45,959 nt of DNA from Candidatus Woesearchaeota archaeon (GTDB lineage Archaea; Nanobdellota; Nanobdellia; Woesearchaeales; UBA9642): positions 1-45,959 of the forward strand of contig BPGB01000005.1 of assembly GCA_026002815.1 (NCBI GenBank), in the 5' to 3' direction. The position numbers were made by a program, and so were the translations under genes. Below, piece by piece: positions 21,567-31,762 of this stretch. Below the pieces are notes generated by a model. That model did no database searches. It saw nothing but the letters and a program-made list of their open reading frames with translations, and had not been told where the DNA came from. How positions within the stretch are numbered: position 1 is the stretch's first letter; each line of letters starts with the position of its first letter.

Positions 21567-23011
21567 TTAAAGTATTATTGTTTTACTTGAATTAAAATAT
21601 TGCCTGTTGATTTCTCTAATATTTTTTTTATTTTTAATAATTGTTTTTTTATCCTTGCCTTCTATTCTAAGACGTAAAATCGGCTCAGTATTTGATGGTC
21701 TTATGTTGAACCAGAAATCTTCTGAAATAACTGAAATTCCATCTATATATAAAAACTCTTTTATTTTTATATTCCTTTTTTTCTTTCTGAAAAGTACTTT
21801 TCAATCTTTTCTATTATTTTAGAATAATCAATGGTGGTTTTTTTATAATTCTTAACAGAATAAACTATTTCTCCCAATGATACATATTTTTCTAATGGTA
21901 AAATCATTTCAGAGAGTTTCTTATCGCTATCAGAATACATATTCAAGACTTTTATGAACATCATCTCTCCCGAATCGAGATTATAAATGTCATTAAAAAA
22001 ATTATGACCAGAAGATTCACACCCATATATTGCATCATACTTATTCATCATATCAATTATGTATGGGTGTCCTATTTTTGAAATAATATCTACTCCTCCA
22101 TTTTCTATTATTGTTTCTGAAACTATTCTTCGAGATGTTAATTCTCTTACAATATATATTTTTTTACCTTTGCGGATATTATACTTTTTTTTATCATTAA
22201 TTTCTTTGCTCTTCTCCTTATTTATTAAATATTTTATAATTAAAGATTGTATATAAGAATTATCTATAATATTTCCTTTTTCATCCACAAATCTTGCCCT
22301 ATCAGAATCAGGATCGACCATAAAACCAAAATCAGCTTTTTCAGATACTACTTTTTTTATTAAATGAGAAAATGCTGAGTCAACCATTGTATTGGTATCA
22401 TGATTTGGAAATCTTCCATCTGGTTCTGAAAATAATATTTCTCCTTTAATTTTATTTTTTTTAAAAAGTTTTTTTAGAATTTGGCCTGCTGTTCCATTAG
22501 AAGCGTCACCAATCACTTTTATTTTACTTAAATTTTTGGCAGTTATTTTAGATGAGAGAAAATCAACATATTCATCTGTATAATCCATATTTATTATTTT
22601 ACCTTTATTTTTTGTTTCAGTAAATTTTTTATTCATTAATTTTTCAACATCATTCAATCCATTTAAATAATGAAGAGTATTCCTCCCCCTCATAAAATTA
22701 AATCCATTATATTCCTTTGGATTGTGAGATGCAGTTATCATAACACCAAGATCATACCCTTCTTTTATAGAAACCCAATTTAGCATTGGCTTAGTTACTA
22801 ATCCAATATTTATTATATTAGCACCTGAATTTATTACTCCCCTTGAGAATGCAGAAAATATATTAATGCTACTTAACCTAGAATCATATCCTACAACAAC
22901 ATTCTTTGCCCTTGTAAAATGTATTATAGCATAACCTATTTTCTCTGCGATATCATCTGTTAGTTCTTTTCCATATATTCCTCTTATGTCATATGCTCTG
23001 AATATACTCAT
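21567..23011 (-). CDS. Phosphomannomutase/phosphoglucomutase, one frameshift
   Basis: Moves phosphate between C6 and C1 of hexose phosphates, giving mannose-1-P or glucose-1-P for glycan synthesis. Motifs: FRAYDIRG at the start, TASHNPKEYNG (phosphoserine), DPDSDRARFVD (metal), CESSGHNFF (sugar recognition; families have GEMSGH or GEESGH) and RPSNTEP (phosphate binding) near the end. The last is in another frame: a T7 run (21776-21782, plus strand) holds one base too many, so the unjoined frame stops after ERKKGI; joined, the protein continues to a stop at 21567. Length of about 480 residues is normal. Start ATG 23011 overlaps the stop of the upstream nucleotidyltransferase (ATGA), showing coupling. 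Confidence 0.9.
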
Positions 23012-23814
23012 AATCCCTTCCATTCATTTATAGCTTTCGTAATGCTTTCTGCTGTTTTCGTAGAATACCATTGACCAGAAAATATGTAGCCCCATAATTT
23101 ATCTTCTGCTGCAAGTTTTGGAAAAACATCTTGTTCTATCTTAGAAAAACCATCCGGTATATATTTTAAAATACTTGGCTCAATTATGTAGAGTCCTGCA
23201 TTAACTAATTTAGAGGGTGCATTCTCCTTAGGGGGTTTCTCTATAAATGTGACTATTCTGTTTCCATTAAGTAATGCAACACCGAACTTTTCAGGATTAT
23301 TAACTGTAGTTAAAGCAATAGTACATGATTTGTTTCCATCGGTATGAAATTCATACATATCATCTAAATCGATATTCTTAAGTTCATCACCATTGCATAC
23401 TATAGATGTTTCAGTTATAAATTTAGATACGGACTTTAAAGAACCTGCTGTTCCTAAAGGGATTTCTTCTTCATTATAATATATGCAAATGCCGAATTTT
23501 TTTCCATCACCAAAATATTCTTTAATTTTATTTTCATTTTTATTTACGCATAGCATTATTTCCTTTACCCCGTGCCTTTTCAATAATTCGACGTTCCATT
23601 GTAGTATAGGTTTATTATTTATTTCTAACATAGTTCTTTCTGCGTTCTCACCACCAGCAAACACTATTGCCTTTCTAGGCCTGTTTGAAGAAAACGCTTT
23701 TATTAAAAGAAGTTCTACAGCGTGACTCCTGTTCTTTATTTTAGAACCATCAACTTTTTGGTCGATTTTATCAAGTAATTCTTTTTCTATTGTTAAAGTA
23801 ACCCTCTCTTTCAT
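23008..23814 (-). CDS. Ribbon-helix-helix domain fused to sugar nucleotidyltransferase-like domain
   Basis: A 268-residue two-domain protein. Residues 1-45 look like a CopG/MetJ-type ribbon-helix-helix: strand ERVTLTIEKEL, helix DKIDQKVDG, helix NRSHAVELLLIKAF. Residues 48-268 follow the NDP-sugar pyrophosphorylase fold: AIVFAGGE, NNKPILQW, IPLGTAGSL, VCNGDEL (metal Asp), FGVALL, FIEKP (substrate Lys), NAGLYIIEP. The signature G-G-x-G-T-R-L-x-P-x-T is shortened to GGENAERTMLEI, so catalysis may be altered. It is coupled by ATGA to the phosphomannomutase gene, whose product would be its substrate. It could be a nucleotidyltransferase that binds DNA or a sugar-nucleotide-sensing regulator. Confidence 0.85.
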   Translation of the reverse strand: MKERVTLTIEKELLDKIDQKVDGSKIKNRSHAVELLLIKAFSSNRPRKAIVFAGGENAERTMLEINNKPILQWNVELLKRHGVKEIMLCVNKNENKIKEYFGDGKKFGICIYYNEEEIPLGTAGSLKSVSKFITETSIVCNGDELKNIDLDDMYEFHTDGNKSCTIALTTVNNPEKFGVALLNGNRIVTFIEKPPKENAPSKLVNAGLYIIEPSILKYIPDGFSKIEQDVFPKLAAEDKLWGYIFSGQWYSTKTAESITKAINEWKGL

Positions 23815-23972
23815 AAATATAAAAATAAAATACTGCTTTTTAAATTTTATTATAATTATAAATTTATTATTAGAATAAATTATAAAATAAATAAGAATAA
23901 GTTATAAAATACATATATAATTATCATTAGAATATATTTATTATAGAAGTATTCTTAGGATATGACGATTGA

Positions 23973-25322
23973 TTAGTTGCTTATTATTTCTCCTCTTAAA
24001 TCATAAACTCCAGAATCTGTTATTTTTATTTTTACAAAATCACCGACCTTATTTTTTCCATCGTTTTTAATTATTATTTGCTTATAACTATCATTTCTTG
24101 CTATTAGTGTATTATTTTTTCCTATTTCATCTATTAGCGAATTACAGTATTTTCCTATCCATTGCTTGTTTTTTTGCTCTGCTATTTTATCAAATATTTT
24201 CTTCATTTTTTCAGATCTCTTTTTACTTATTCCTCCTTCTATTTGTTTCATCTTTTCTGCAGCGGTGCCTTTTCGCAACCAAAACCTACTAAGGTTAAGA
24301 ACGTCGGGTTTTGTTTCTTTTAATAATTTAACACTTTCTTCAAAATCTTCATTTGATTCTTCTGGAAATCCAACAATTATGTCTGTGCTTATTGTTATTT
24401 CTGGTATATTTTTCTTGAAATCATTAACTATGTCTATGTAATCCTTTGCAGTATACATTCTTTTCATTAATTTTAATATCTTATTGCTTCCAGATTGAAC
24501 TGGTATGTGTAAAAATTTATACATTTTCGGATGCTTAAAAGTTTCAATGAGGTCATCTTTTATTCTTTTTATATGATCAGGGTTTGCCATTCCTAATCTT
24601 ATCTTAAAATCTCCATTTATTTTTAGCATATCATTAAGAAGTTGCGGAAGAAAATATTTTTCTTTTCTATAAATGTCAAAACCATAACAGCCGTTATCTT
24701 GACTGGTTATCCAAAATTCTTTGCATCCAGAGGATAAAGCATTTTTGAATTGTAATAATATTTTTTCCTTAGGATAACTTAATAATTCTCCTCTAGCGAA
24801 TTTTGTTTTACAATATGTACAATTACTTAAACACCCTTCTGATATTGGAAGTATCTCTATTATTCCTGTTTTTCTTATTTTCGGAAGATTTAATCTTTCA
24901 TTATAATCATTTGAAATATTTTGTACGACTTTACCATTTATCGCATCCTTAACTATCTCTGCAACATGAACTATTTGTCTTGTTCCAATAACAGGGATCC
25001 CTTTTAATGTCGTTTCTAGAATCTCAGGATCTGCTTGCGGTATGCATCCTGCTACAACTATTGTTTTTCCAGCATTCTTCCACATTTTGAATTCTTTTAA
25101 AAATTTCGATTCTGCTAGATTTTTAACAGAACAAGTATTAATGATCACTACATCAAAATCTTTCTTACTTTCTGGCATCTTCATCCAAATATGATTAGGA
25201 GTTCCATAATTAGTTATAACATCAAAACCTGCCTCTAGCAGTATGCCTGCCATATTCTCTGAATCGGTTTGATTTAATGAGCAACCAAAGGTTTTTATAT
25301 AAACGGTCTTTTTGGAAGTCAT
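23973..25322 (-). CDS. Archaeal tRNA t6A methylthiotransferase (e-MtaB type, MiaB family)
   Basis: Radical-SAM enzyme that turns t6A37 into ms2t6A in tRNA. The 449-residue protein has the UPF0004 domain with three cluster Cys (KTFGCSLNQTDSE, INTCSVK, VVAGC), a radical-SAM core with C-x3-C-x2-C (EGCLSNCTYCKTKFARG), HIPVQSGS and TDIIVGFPEE, and a C-terminal TRAM domain from about residue 385. The ILPISEGCLSNCTYC form and short spacing resemble archaeal and eukaryotic CDKAL1/e-MtaB. Its substrate is the product of Kae1/KEOPS, encoded 4 kb away. Confidence 0.92.
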   Translation of the reverse strand: MTSKKTVYIKTFGCSLNQTDSENMAGILLEAGFDVITNYGTPNHIWMKMPESKKDFDVVIINTCSVKNLAESKFLKEFKMWKNAGKTIVVAGCIPQADPEILETTLKGIPVIGTRQIVHVAEIVKDAINGKVVQNISNDYNERLNLPKIRKTGIIEILPISEGCLSNCTYCKTKFARGELLSYPKEKILLQFKNALSSGCKEFWITSQDNGCYGFDIYRKEKYFLPQLLNDMLKINGDFKIRLGMANPDHIKRIKDDLIETFKHPKMYKFLHIPVQSGSNKILKLMKRMYTAKDYIDIVNDFKKNIPEITISTDIIVGFPEESNEDFEESVKLLKETKPDVLNLSRFWLRKGTAAEKMKQIEGGISKKRSEKMKKIFDKIAEQKNKQWIGKYCNSLIDEIGKNNTLIARNDSYKQIIIKNDGKNKVGDFVKIKITDSGVYDLRGEIISN

Positions 25323-25449
25323 ATGATTTGAAAATTTAAACTACTTAAAAATTTAATGATACTAAGATTATAAATAGTATAACTTAGTTATAAATAATAA
25401 CCTTTATAATAACCTTTAAATACACTATATACATATTAATAATATCTTA

Positions 25450-25578
25450 ATGGGCAAAAATAAAAATTACTTACTCATAAATAAGTTCATACATAAAAGA
25501 TCATATAAAAAAAGATTTAATAAAATTATAAAAAAAATAAATATAATAAAAATAACACAAAATAACAAAGAGAGATAA
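25450..25578 (+). CDS. Possible 42-residue basic peptide before the PGI gene
   Basis: ATG 25450 to TAA 25578 encodes a Lys/Ile/Asn-rich peptide with no family match and no ribosome binding site. In DNA this rich in A an open frame of this size can arise by chance. It ends 10 bases before the isomerase start, so a leader role is possible. Weak call. Confidence 0.2.
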   Translation: MGKNKNYLLINKFIHKRSYKKRFNKIIKKINIIKITQNNKER

Positions 25579-25588
25579 TTTCGTAAAA

Positions 25589-26612
25589 ATGAATTATATA
25601 TATGATAAAAACAATTTAATCGATGTAATTGATTCGTTTCCAGAGCAAATAATGGAAGCTTATGAGTATTCTTTAAATATAAAAATATCAAACTTTCCTG
25701 AAAGTATTTTTATATGCGGAATGGGCGGTTCTGGAATAGCGGGTAAAATTTTAGAACAATATACTGCTAGTGCAGGTTTAAAAATTCCAGTGTATTGTGT
25801 AAATGATTATGAAATTCCTTCATTTTGTAAGAGTAATTCCTTATTCATAATTTGTTCATATTCTGGAAATACAGAAGAGTCAATATCCTGTTATAAACAG
25901 GCCATAAAACTTAGTGATAATATGCAGCGGATAATTGTTGTTGCTTCTGATGGAAAACTAAAAGAGTATGCTGAAAATAATAAAAATTCATTAATAGTGC
26001 TTCCTAAGGGATTACAACCTAGAAACGCTATTGCTTATCTCTTTTTCCCAATATTGAAAGTTTTGGAAAAAAATAATTTAATAGAGCGCCAAGAAAGATA
26101 TGTTAGAGAACTTATAGAGTATTTAAAGAAAAATAATAAAAAAATTGCATTCAGAGTCTGAGAAAATCGCTAATCAATTACTTGGGAAAATTCCAATAAT
26201 ATACTCTTCTTCAAGATTCTATCCAGTAGCTTATAGATGGAAGACACAGTTTAATGAAAACTCGAAGACTTCTTCATATTGTAACGTATTCCCAGAATTA
26301 GATCATAATGAAATAAATGGTTTTAAAAATTCTGAGTTTCCATTACACTTGATATTTATTAGAGATGAAGAAGATCATAAGAGAGTACAAAAAAGAATGA
26401 GTATAACAAAAAACCTCATAAAATCAGAAAATCCTAAAATAACATTCACAGAATTATCTTTGAAGGGAAATAATCTCTTAACAAGAATGTTCAGTTGCAT
26501 ATATCTTGGCGATTTAACTTCTTTCTATTTAGCAATGAAATATTCTACTGATCCTACTCCTGTTGAGATAATTGAAAAACTTAAAAAAGAACTGGGTCAT
26601 TACTTAAACTGA
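25589..26612 (+). CDS. Bifunctional phosphoglucose/phosphomannose isomerase, one frameshift
   Basis: Interconverts glucose-6-P, fructose-6-P and mannose-6-P. The joined product of about 340 residues carries two SIS domains: ICGMGGSGIAGKI, SYSGNTEES (phosphate loop) and LPKGLQPRNAIAY in the first; IPIIYSSSRFYPVAYRWK, FPELDHNEINGF and DLTSFYLAMK in the second, the pattern of the archaeal/bacterial PGI/PMI family. The frame breaks in an A7 run at 26138-26144; removing one A joins ...KKNNKK to LHSESEKIANQL. With glucokinase 200 bases downstream and the mutase upstream, it completes a hexose phosphate hub. Confidence 0.9.
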
Positions 26613-26640
26613 TTATGCTAATAATTTAATTATATAAATA

Positions 26641-26743
26641 TATCAAATAAGCAATTAATATCAAATAAGCAATTAATATAAAATAAACAATTATATTAAT
26701 AAGTTATATAACATAATACTTTATATATTAATAAGTTATATAA
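26641..26743. repeat. Two sets of short direct repeats before the glucokinase gene
   Basis: TATCAAATAAGCAATTAA occurs at 26641-26658 and 26659-26676, with a degenerate third copy to about 26693. TATTAATAAGTTATATAA then occurs at 26694-26711 and again at 26726-26743. The units are 18 bases. They lie between the isomerase stop and the glucokinase promoter region. Confidence 0.8.
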
Positions 26744-26816
26744 ATAAATGTCTTAATAAAATATTTATCTTAATAAGAATATTATTAATTGTGTTTTATT
26801 AAAAAAGGGTGAGTTT

Positions 26817-27797
26817 ATGTTTGATAAAAAATATCTTGTAGCTGATATTGGTGCAACGAATACTCGTTTAGCAATACTAAATAACAAAGGTTTTTTCGTA
26901 AAAAAAGAATATTATAAAAATAAAGATGTATCTTCTATCAATGATTTAATAAAACAGTTTGTTTCTAAGGAAAATATCAGTTATGCTTGTATAGCAGTTG
27001 CAGGACCAGTAAGTAGTGATAGAACATTAGTAAATATAACAAATAATAATTGGACAATAAGCTCTTTAGAACTCTCAAAAATATTGAAAACAAGAGTAAT
27101 ATTTCTTAACGATTTAGAAGCGTTAGGTTTTGCCATGGATATAATTAAGGAGTCTGATTACATAATACTAACTGAAAACAATATGGATTCTTCTGCCACT
27201 ATATCAATTATAGCTCCAGGAACAGGATTAGGAACTTCTATAGTTTATCCATTAAAAAACAAGCATTATCCAATTCCTTCTGAGGGAGGACATTCAAGCA
27301 TTTTTTTTGACCCGGATAGTAAGTTAGAAATAGATCTCTTTAAGTATATGAAAGAAAAAAAAATTCCACTAGAAGCTGAATCGCTTATAACTGGAAAAGG
27401 TATAATAACAATATATCAGTTCTTGCTCTCTAAAAAAATAAAACACGATAGAAAAGTAATGCAAGAAATAAAAAATAGCTCTGAAAAGGCCGAATTAATA
27501 ACAAAATATGCATTGCAAGATAAAGATTTTTTATGCTTAAAAACATTAGAATTGTTTGTTTTATTCTTATCTAGATCTGCTAGGAATTTAGCTTTAACAA
27601 GTTTATGTAAAACATTGTTCATAGGAGGGGGTATTGCTCCTAATATACTTCCTATTTTGAAGGATGGTTTTGTTGAGGCATTCAATTCTCATGATAGGAT
27701 TGAGATTAGGAAAATTCTAGAAACTATTTCAGTTGCTGTAATCACAAATCCGGACCTAACATTACTAGGAGCATATAATGTTTTAAAAAATTCATAA
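26817..27797 (+). CDS. glk: Glucokinase, bacterial Glk type
   Basis: Phosphorylates glucose with ATP to glucose-6-P in the cytosol. The 326-residue protein matches the bacterial Glk family rather than ROK or ADP-dependent archaeal glucokinases: DIGATNTRLAI (phosphate 1), IAVAGPV, LNDLEALGFA (catalytic Asp), APGTGLGTS (phosphate 2), SEGGHSSIFF, GKGIITIYQFL and LFIGGGIAPN. No ROK zinc motif (C-x-C-G) is present. GGGTGA precedes ATG 26817. It stands after the PGI/PMI gene on the same strand. Presence in an archaeon suggests transfer from bacteria, which is inference from family distribution. Confidence 0.9.
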   Translation: MFDKKYLVADIGATNTRLAILNNKGFFVKKEYYKNKDVSSINDLIKQFVSKENISYACIAVAGPVSSDRTLVNITNNNWTISSLELSKILKTRVIFLNDLEALGFAMDIIKESDYIILTENNMDSSATISIIAPGTGLGTSIVYPLKNKHYPIPSEGGHSSIFFDPDSKLEIDLFKYMKEKKIPLEAESLITGKGIITIYQFLLSKKIKHDRKVMQEIKNSSEKAELITKYALQDKDFLCLKTLELFVLFLSRSARNLALTSLCKTLFIGGGIAPNILPILKDGFVEAFNSHDRIEIRKILETISVAVITNPDLTLLGAYNVLKNS

Positions 27798-28067
27798 AAA
27801 AGCTTCTTTAAGATATTAAAATCATAAATTTTAAATATTCCTGCTATTATATACTAATTATTAATAAGTTTTTTTAGTGTTCAAGAAGTATAATATTCAG
27901 CTTGATTTTGTGAATATTTTGTGATTTTATAAATTAAAAATAGAAATATTTATATATAATTAAATAACTTTTTAAAGGTATTGAATAAATATAGCGTATG
28001 TGCGTATAAATGTGCGTATAATATTATATGTTTTAATAAGTTAATATTTAAATGGAGGAGATGAAAA

Positions 28068-28482
28068 ATGGTAGGTTTTTTCTCAAAAATAAAAAAATCA
28101 ATGAAAAAAGATTCATATGATGATGAGGAAATGACAGATTCTGAAGAATATGTTGAATTAGACACTTCTAATGTTGCTGATTCTGGTCAAAAAAGTAATT
28201 GTAAAGCCCTTCGTTCTTGAGGATTTCACTGACATTAAGCCAGTTCTTGATGCACTACGGGAAGGAAATACAATTTGCTTAATAAATATAAGGCCTTTAA
28301 AGGAGAAAGATTTGATAGAATTAAAGAGAGCAATTAACAAACTTAAGAAGACTTGTGATGCTATTGAAGGAGATATAGCGGGATTTTCAGATGATTATAT
28401 AGTAATTACGCCAAGTTTTGCAGAAATATATAGAAGCAAAGGTTCAACAGCAGAGATAAAAGCATCTTCTGAAGACGAATAA
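28068..28482 (+). CDS. sepF: Cell division protein SepF, archaeal type, one frameshift
   Basis: Archaeal SepF anchors FtsZ to the membrane at mid-cell. Start ATG 28068 follows GGAGGAG; the ATG at 28061 is too close and in another frame. The N-terminus VGFFSKIKKSMKK is the amphipathic membrane-binding helix, followed by an acidic linker with YVEL. The core then has VIVKPFVLEDFTDIKPVLD, REGNTICLINIRPL, LKRAINKLKKTCDAIEGDI and ITPSFAEIYR, matching the archaeal family closely. The frame breaks in an A6 run at 28189-28194; dropping one A joins ...SGQK to VIVKPF. About 137 residues, normal size. No ftsZ is in the window. Confidence 0.92.
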
Positions 28483-28796
28483 TTTTTTAACAATACTATT
28501 CAACAAAAATATCCTTTTAATAAAAATCTTTTTTATTCTTTTAATCAATGTTATTTTGTCTATTGACTAATTAGATTTTTATTGCTGACATTCTATATTT
28601 AAAGTATTAGTACATATAAAGTATCAGTACATACAATATTTATTTTTTAATGATTAGTAAAACAACAGTATAGAATAATTAGATTTAATTATGAATAAAT
28701 ATTTATAATAATTAAAAAGACAAAAAACCATACTAAGAATTAAAGTATATGTAAAAATCAAAATATATTTAAATAAAAGATTGTAATAGATATAAT
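28483..28796. other. AT-rich intergenic region
   Basis: No gene seen. A direct repeat AAAGTAT-x-AGTACATA occurs twice near 28600-28635. The TATA box for the ZPR1-like gene lies at its end. Confidence 0.5.
28764..28774 (+). promoter_or_regulatory. TATA box of the ZPR1-like gene, leaderless start
   Basis: TATATTTAAAT centred about 28 bases before ATG 28797, with no ribosome binding site between, predicts a leaderless message. Confidence 0.55.
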
Positions 28797-29333
28797 ATGA
28801 ATGAACCAAAAGAAGTGCTTGCAGGAGAAATATGTCCTTTTTGTCATGAGAAAACATTGACATTAATGGATATGAAGAAAGAGATTCCATATTTTGGAAC
28901 ATGTTATTTATTCTCTATGGATTGTTCCAACTGTGGATACCATAAGGCAGATGTGGAATCAGAAAAAGAACAAGAACCATGTAGATATACAATAGAGGTA
29001 GATTCTGATAAGGATATGACTATAAGAGTTGTAAAATCGAGCGGTGCAACAATAAAACTACCTCATATTGGAAGCATAGAACCAGGACCTGCAAGCAACG
29101 GATATATCACAAATATAGAAGGAATACTTAATAGAATGATAAAACAACTTGAATCTATACAAAACAATGAAGAAGACGAAGATTCAGCGAAAAAAGCAAA
29201 GAATATGATAAAAAAATTAAAAAGAGTTATATGGGGTCAAGAAAAGCAAAAAATAATAATAGAAGACCCTACAGGAAATTCTGCAATTATATCACCAAAA
29301 GCCATAAAGGAAAAATTAAAAGTTAAAAAATAA
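28797..29333 (+). CDS. ZPR1-related zinc-finger protein
   Basis: A 178-residue protein with one ZPR1 zinc finger (CPFC near residue 13 and CSNCGY near residue 42, separated by MKKEIPYFGTCYLFS) followed by the conserved beta domain (SSGATIKLPHIGSIEPGP, TNIEGILNRM). Eukaryotic ZPR1 has two such units and acts as a chaperone of elongation factor 1A; archaea have this single-unit form. A similar role with aEF1A is a family-based guess. The last 40 residues are basic, with KKLKRVIWG. Confidence 0.9.
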   Translation: MNEPKEVLAGEICPFCHEKTLTLMDMKKEIPYFGTCYLFSMDCSNCGYHKADVESEKEQEPCRYTIEVDSDKDMTIRVVKSSGATIKLPHIGSIEPGPASNGYITNIEGILNRMIKQLESIQNNEEDEDSAKKAKNMIKKLKRVIWGQEKQKIIIEDPTGNSAIISPKAIKEKLKVKK

Positions 29334-29421
29334 TGGTATTAATTGCATTCTTTAGAATTGTTTTTTTACAATTAATTCGCTTCTTTAAGATATACTATCT
29401 ATCACTCTCTATCACTCGGCT

Positions 29422-30954
29422 TTACCTATAACCTCTTATTGGAAGATTTCTTTTTGACCACGCATTGATAATTCCTCTCTCTGGTTCAATCAACGTCATT
29501 ACTCCTGCTATAGATGCATCGTATAAGGCAACAGAATTTCTTTTTTCTTTTGCTTTTTTAGATGTTTCCTCTATACTCTTTATTATGTAAGTCAAACCAT
29601 TTCTTTCAGGAGACGTATGCGGATTATCTGTTTGCATAACATCTCCATTTATGTATACTTCACCATCACTATTTCTATCCATCATTATCTTTGAAAATTT
29701 TATTTCTGTATTTTCCCATTCTTCACCAATCAATATATGATTAGGTCCTAATGTGACGCCTCTTATTGTACCGAATGGAAGTATTTCTATAAGTCCGTCC
29801 TCTTCTTTCAATGCTTCATAGAATTTTATTGAATATGAATCTTTTATAGATTTATTACTATCGCTGAATGCTTTCATTATTTGATTATAATTTCTTTCGA
29901 CACCTTCATATGTATATTTGTTTTTATCTATCATATCTCCTGGTAAGTATCCATAATCCTCAAGAAAAGAAGACCTTCTTATTATTAATACTTTTGCATC
30001 TTCTTTATTATGTTTCTTCTCCGTTCAATTGTTTTGTACAATGCGACTAATAGTTGTAAAAAAGATTTTCCGGTGCCTGCTTCTGCACTAACAGCTTTTA
30101 TATGTATATCATTATCTAACAAAAGATCAACAAGTAGCATCTGCTCTAAATTTCTTGGTTTAAAACCATACAAAGGCGTATTCTTATATGATATTGGAAC
30201 TAATGAGTTTGATATTATATCATATCTTTTTATAAATCGTGGCTCTATAGAGAATGGTTCTTTATCTCTACTGTTTCTTGTTTTGATTATCTTTTTATTA
30301 ATCTCATCATTTGGAAATATTACGTATTCATTTGCTATTAACTCTTCAACCCATGGTTCATTCATTGTTTCTATTTTGATTTCTAAATTAGAATCTCTTA
30401 CTATATCATTAATAAATGATTTTGTTATATTATCAATTATTCTGTATCCTTTGCTTAATTTTTCAGGATTAGCACTATCTTTTCTTAAATATTCAGCAGA
30501 AACATCATTTAAGGTAGCAACTATTATTAGATTTTTATCATTAGACACTATCTTAATATCTTTATCAGGATAATTATTTTTTAGTTTTTTTTGCTAAACT
30601 TATTATTTTTAAATCATTTAGGCCTATATTTGTTGTATATTTTAACGCGTTTAAATCATAATCATTGCTTATAATGAATTTTCCACCAACATTTTTTTCT
30701 TTATCATCTAAATAAATATGCATTCCTGAATTATTATAACCCTTTTTCATCAAGTTATAAAGATAATTAATAAATAATCGGGCCTCTATTCCTACATCTG
30801 AAGATTTTTTAAGCTTATCAATTTCCTCAATGATTACATCTGGGAGTATTACTGCGTTTTCTTTATCCTTCAATAAATCCTTCATAAAATAAGTATCATC
30901 GATAGCAATGTTGGTATCTGGTATGTATATCTTTTTTATATCTTCTAACATCAT
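29422..30954 (-). CDS. PIN-PhoH fusion (PhoH2-like) ATPase, two frameshifts
   Basis: The gene combines an N-terminal PIN nuclease domain with a PhoH-type ATPase, as in PhoH2 proteins thought to unwind and cut RNA. PIN residues: PDTNIAID (Asp), IIEEIDKL (Glu) and ISNDYDLNALK (Asp). A shift in a T8 run (30585-30592, plus strand) leads to the middle part with SNDKNLIIVATLND. The ATPase has AEAGTGKSFL (Walker A), then a second shift near 30010-30020, then IIRRSSFLEDYGYLPGDM, IRGVTLGPNHILIGEEWENT and YINGDVMQTD. The usual Walker B DEAQN reads EEWEN. Total about 510 residues. Its start overlaps the end of the upstream unknown gene, so the two are an operon. Confidence 0.85.
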
Positions 30955-30955
30955 T

Positions 30956-31508
30956 TTAATCAAGTTTTTGATATAACTCGTTCAATATTCTGGTAAAAAA
31001 TTCAAATTCTGAACGCAAGTATTTTCTTATATTTCTCGGTTTTTCAGGGTCTGTCGTGTATCCTTTGTTATTATAAAATTTTTTAAATCTTTTTTCTATT
31101 TGTTCTCCAAAATTTATGCAGAATTCTTTTTTTTGTGATATTCCATCTAATCTATTTACTGCTTTTAAAGATACTAGGTATAAGCTTTCATGTGCATTTT
31201 TTATTCTTTCTGTGATTAATGGCAATGAATCTACTACTCTAATATTGTAATCTATTAGTTCTGATAGCTCTTCTTTTTTCTTTTTTGAATTATTGTATAA
31301 GTAGTTTTTTATTGCTTCTGAAATCTTAAGCTTGTAAAGCGGATCAGTATAATATTCGTAATTTGACCTAGGCAACGGATCCAGTAATAAAGGTGTTATT
31401 ATTATTGCAGCTCCTTCAAAGGTATTTCTTAGTATATCGTCATGAATGTTTTTTTTTAAGAATTTCTATGATGTCATAATTAGTTAGTTTATTAAAATTT
31501 TCATCCAC
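30956..31508 (-). CDS. Unknown helical protein upstream of PIN-PhoH, one frameshift
   Basis: From GTG 31508, with GGGGGA five bases before, the frame reads VDENFNKLTNYDIIEIL, breaks in a T9 run (31449-31457, plus strand), and goes on with NIHDDILRNTFEGAAIII, PLPRSNYEYYTDPLYK and a long helical C-terminal part to ...NELYQKLD. About 184 residues, mostly helix, charged, without membrane segment or metal motif. No family recognised. Its stop is within a few bases of the PIN-PhoH start, so the products may act together. Confidence 0.6.
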
Positions 31509-31762
31509 AAAAATCCCCCACGACATTAATGTACTTTTTAATTATAAAAAATATTATAAAAATTTTTTAAGTTTTATTAGTGCTGATTATTTATTTCTAA
31601 TAATATTTAAAAATAATTCAATTATATAAATGTTTCTATTTAAGAATGGTTAATATCTCCTAAGTACTATTATTTTATTAATTAGTATTATGTTTTTTAT
31701 ATTAAATTTAAAATATTCATTATTTCTATTAATTATTTAATGGTTTAATAATTATAAATTTT

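Noticed and set aside
26641-26743. Origin of replication iterons
   Set aside because: Repeats are short, few and AT-rich with no Cdc6/Orc1 gene nearby; archaeal origin boxes are longer and carry G-rich parts.
30010-30573. Plus-strand 187-codon frame opposite PIN-PhoH
   Set aside because: Antisense to a gene with clear PIN and Walker A motifs; the opposite frame has no recognisable domain.
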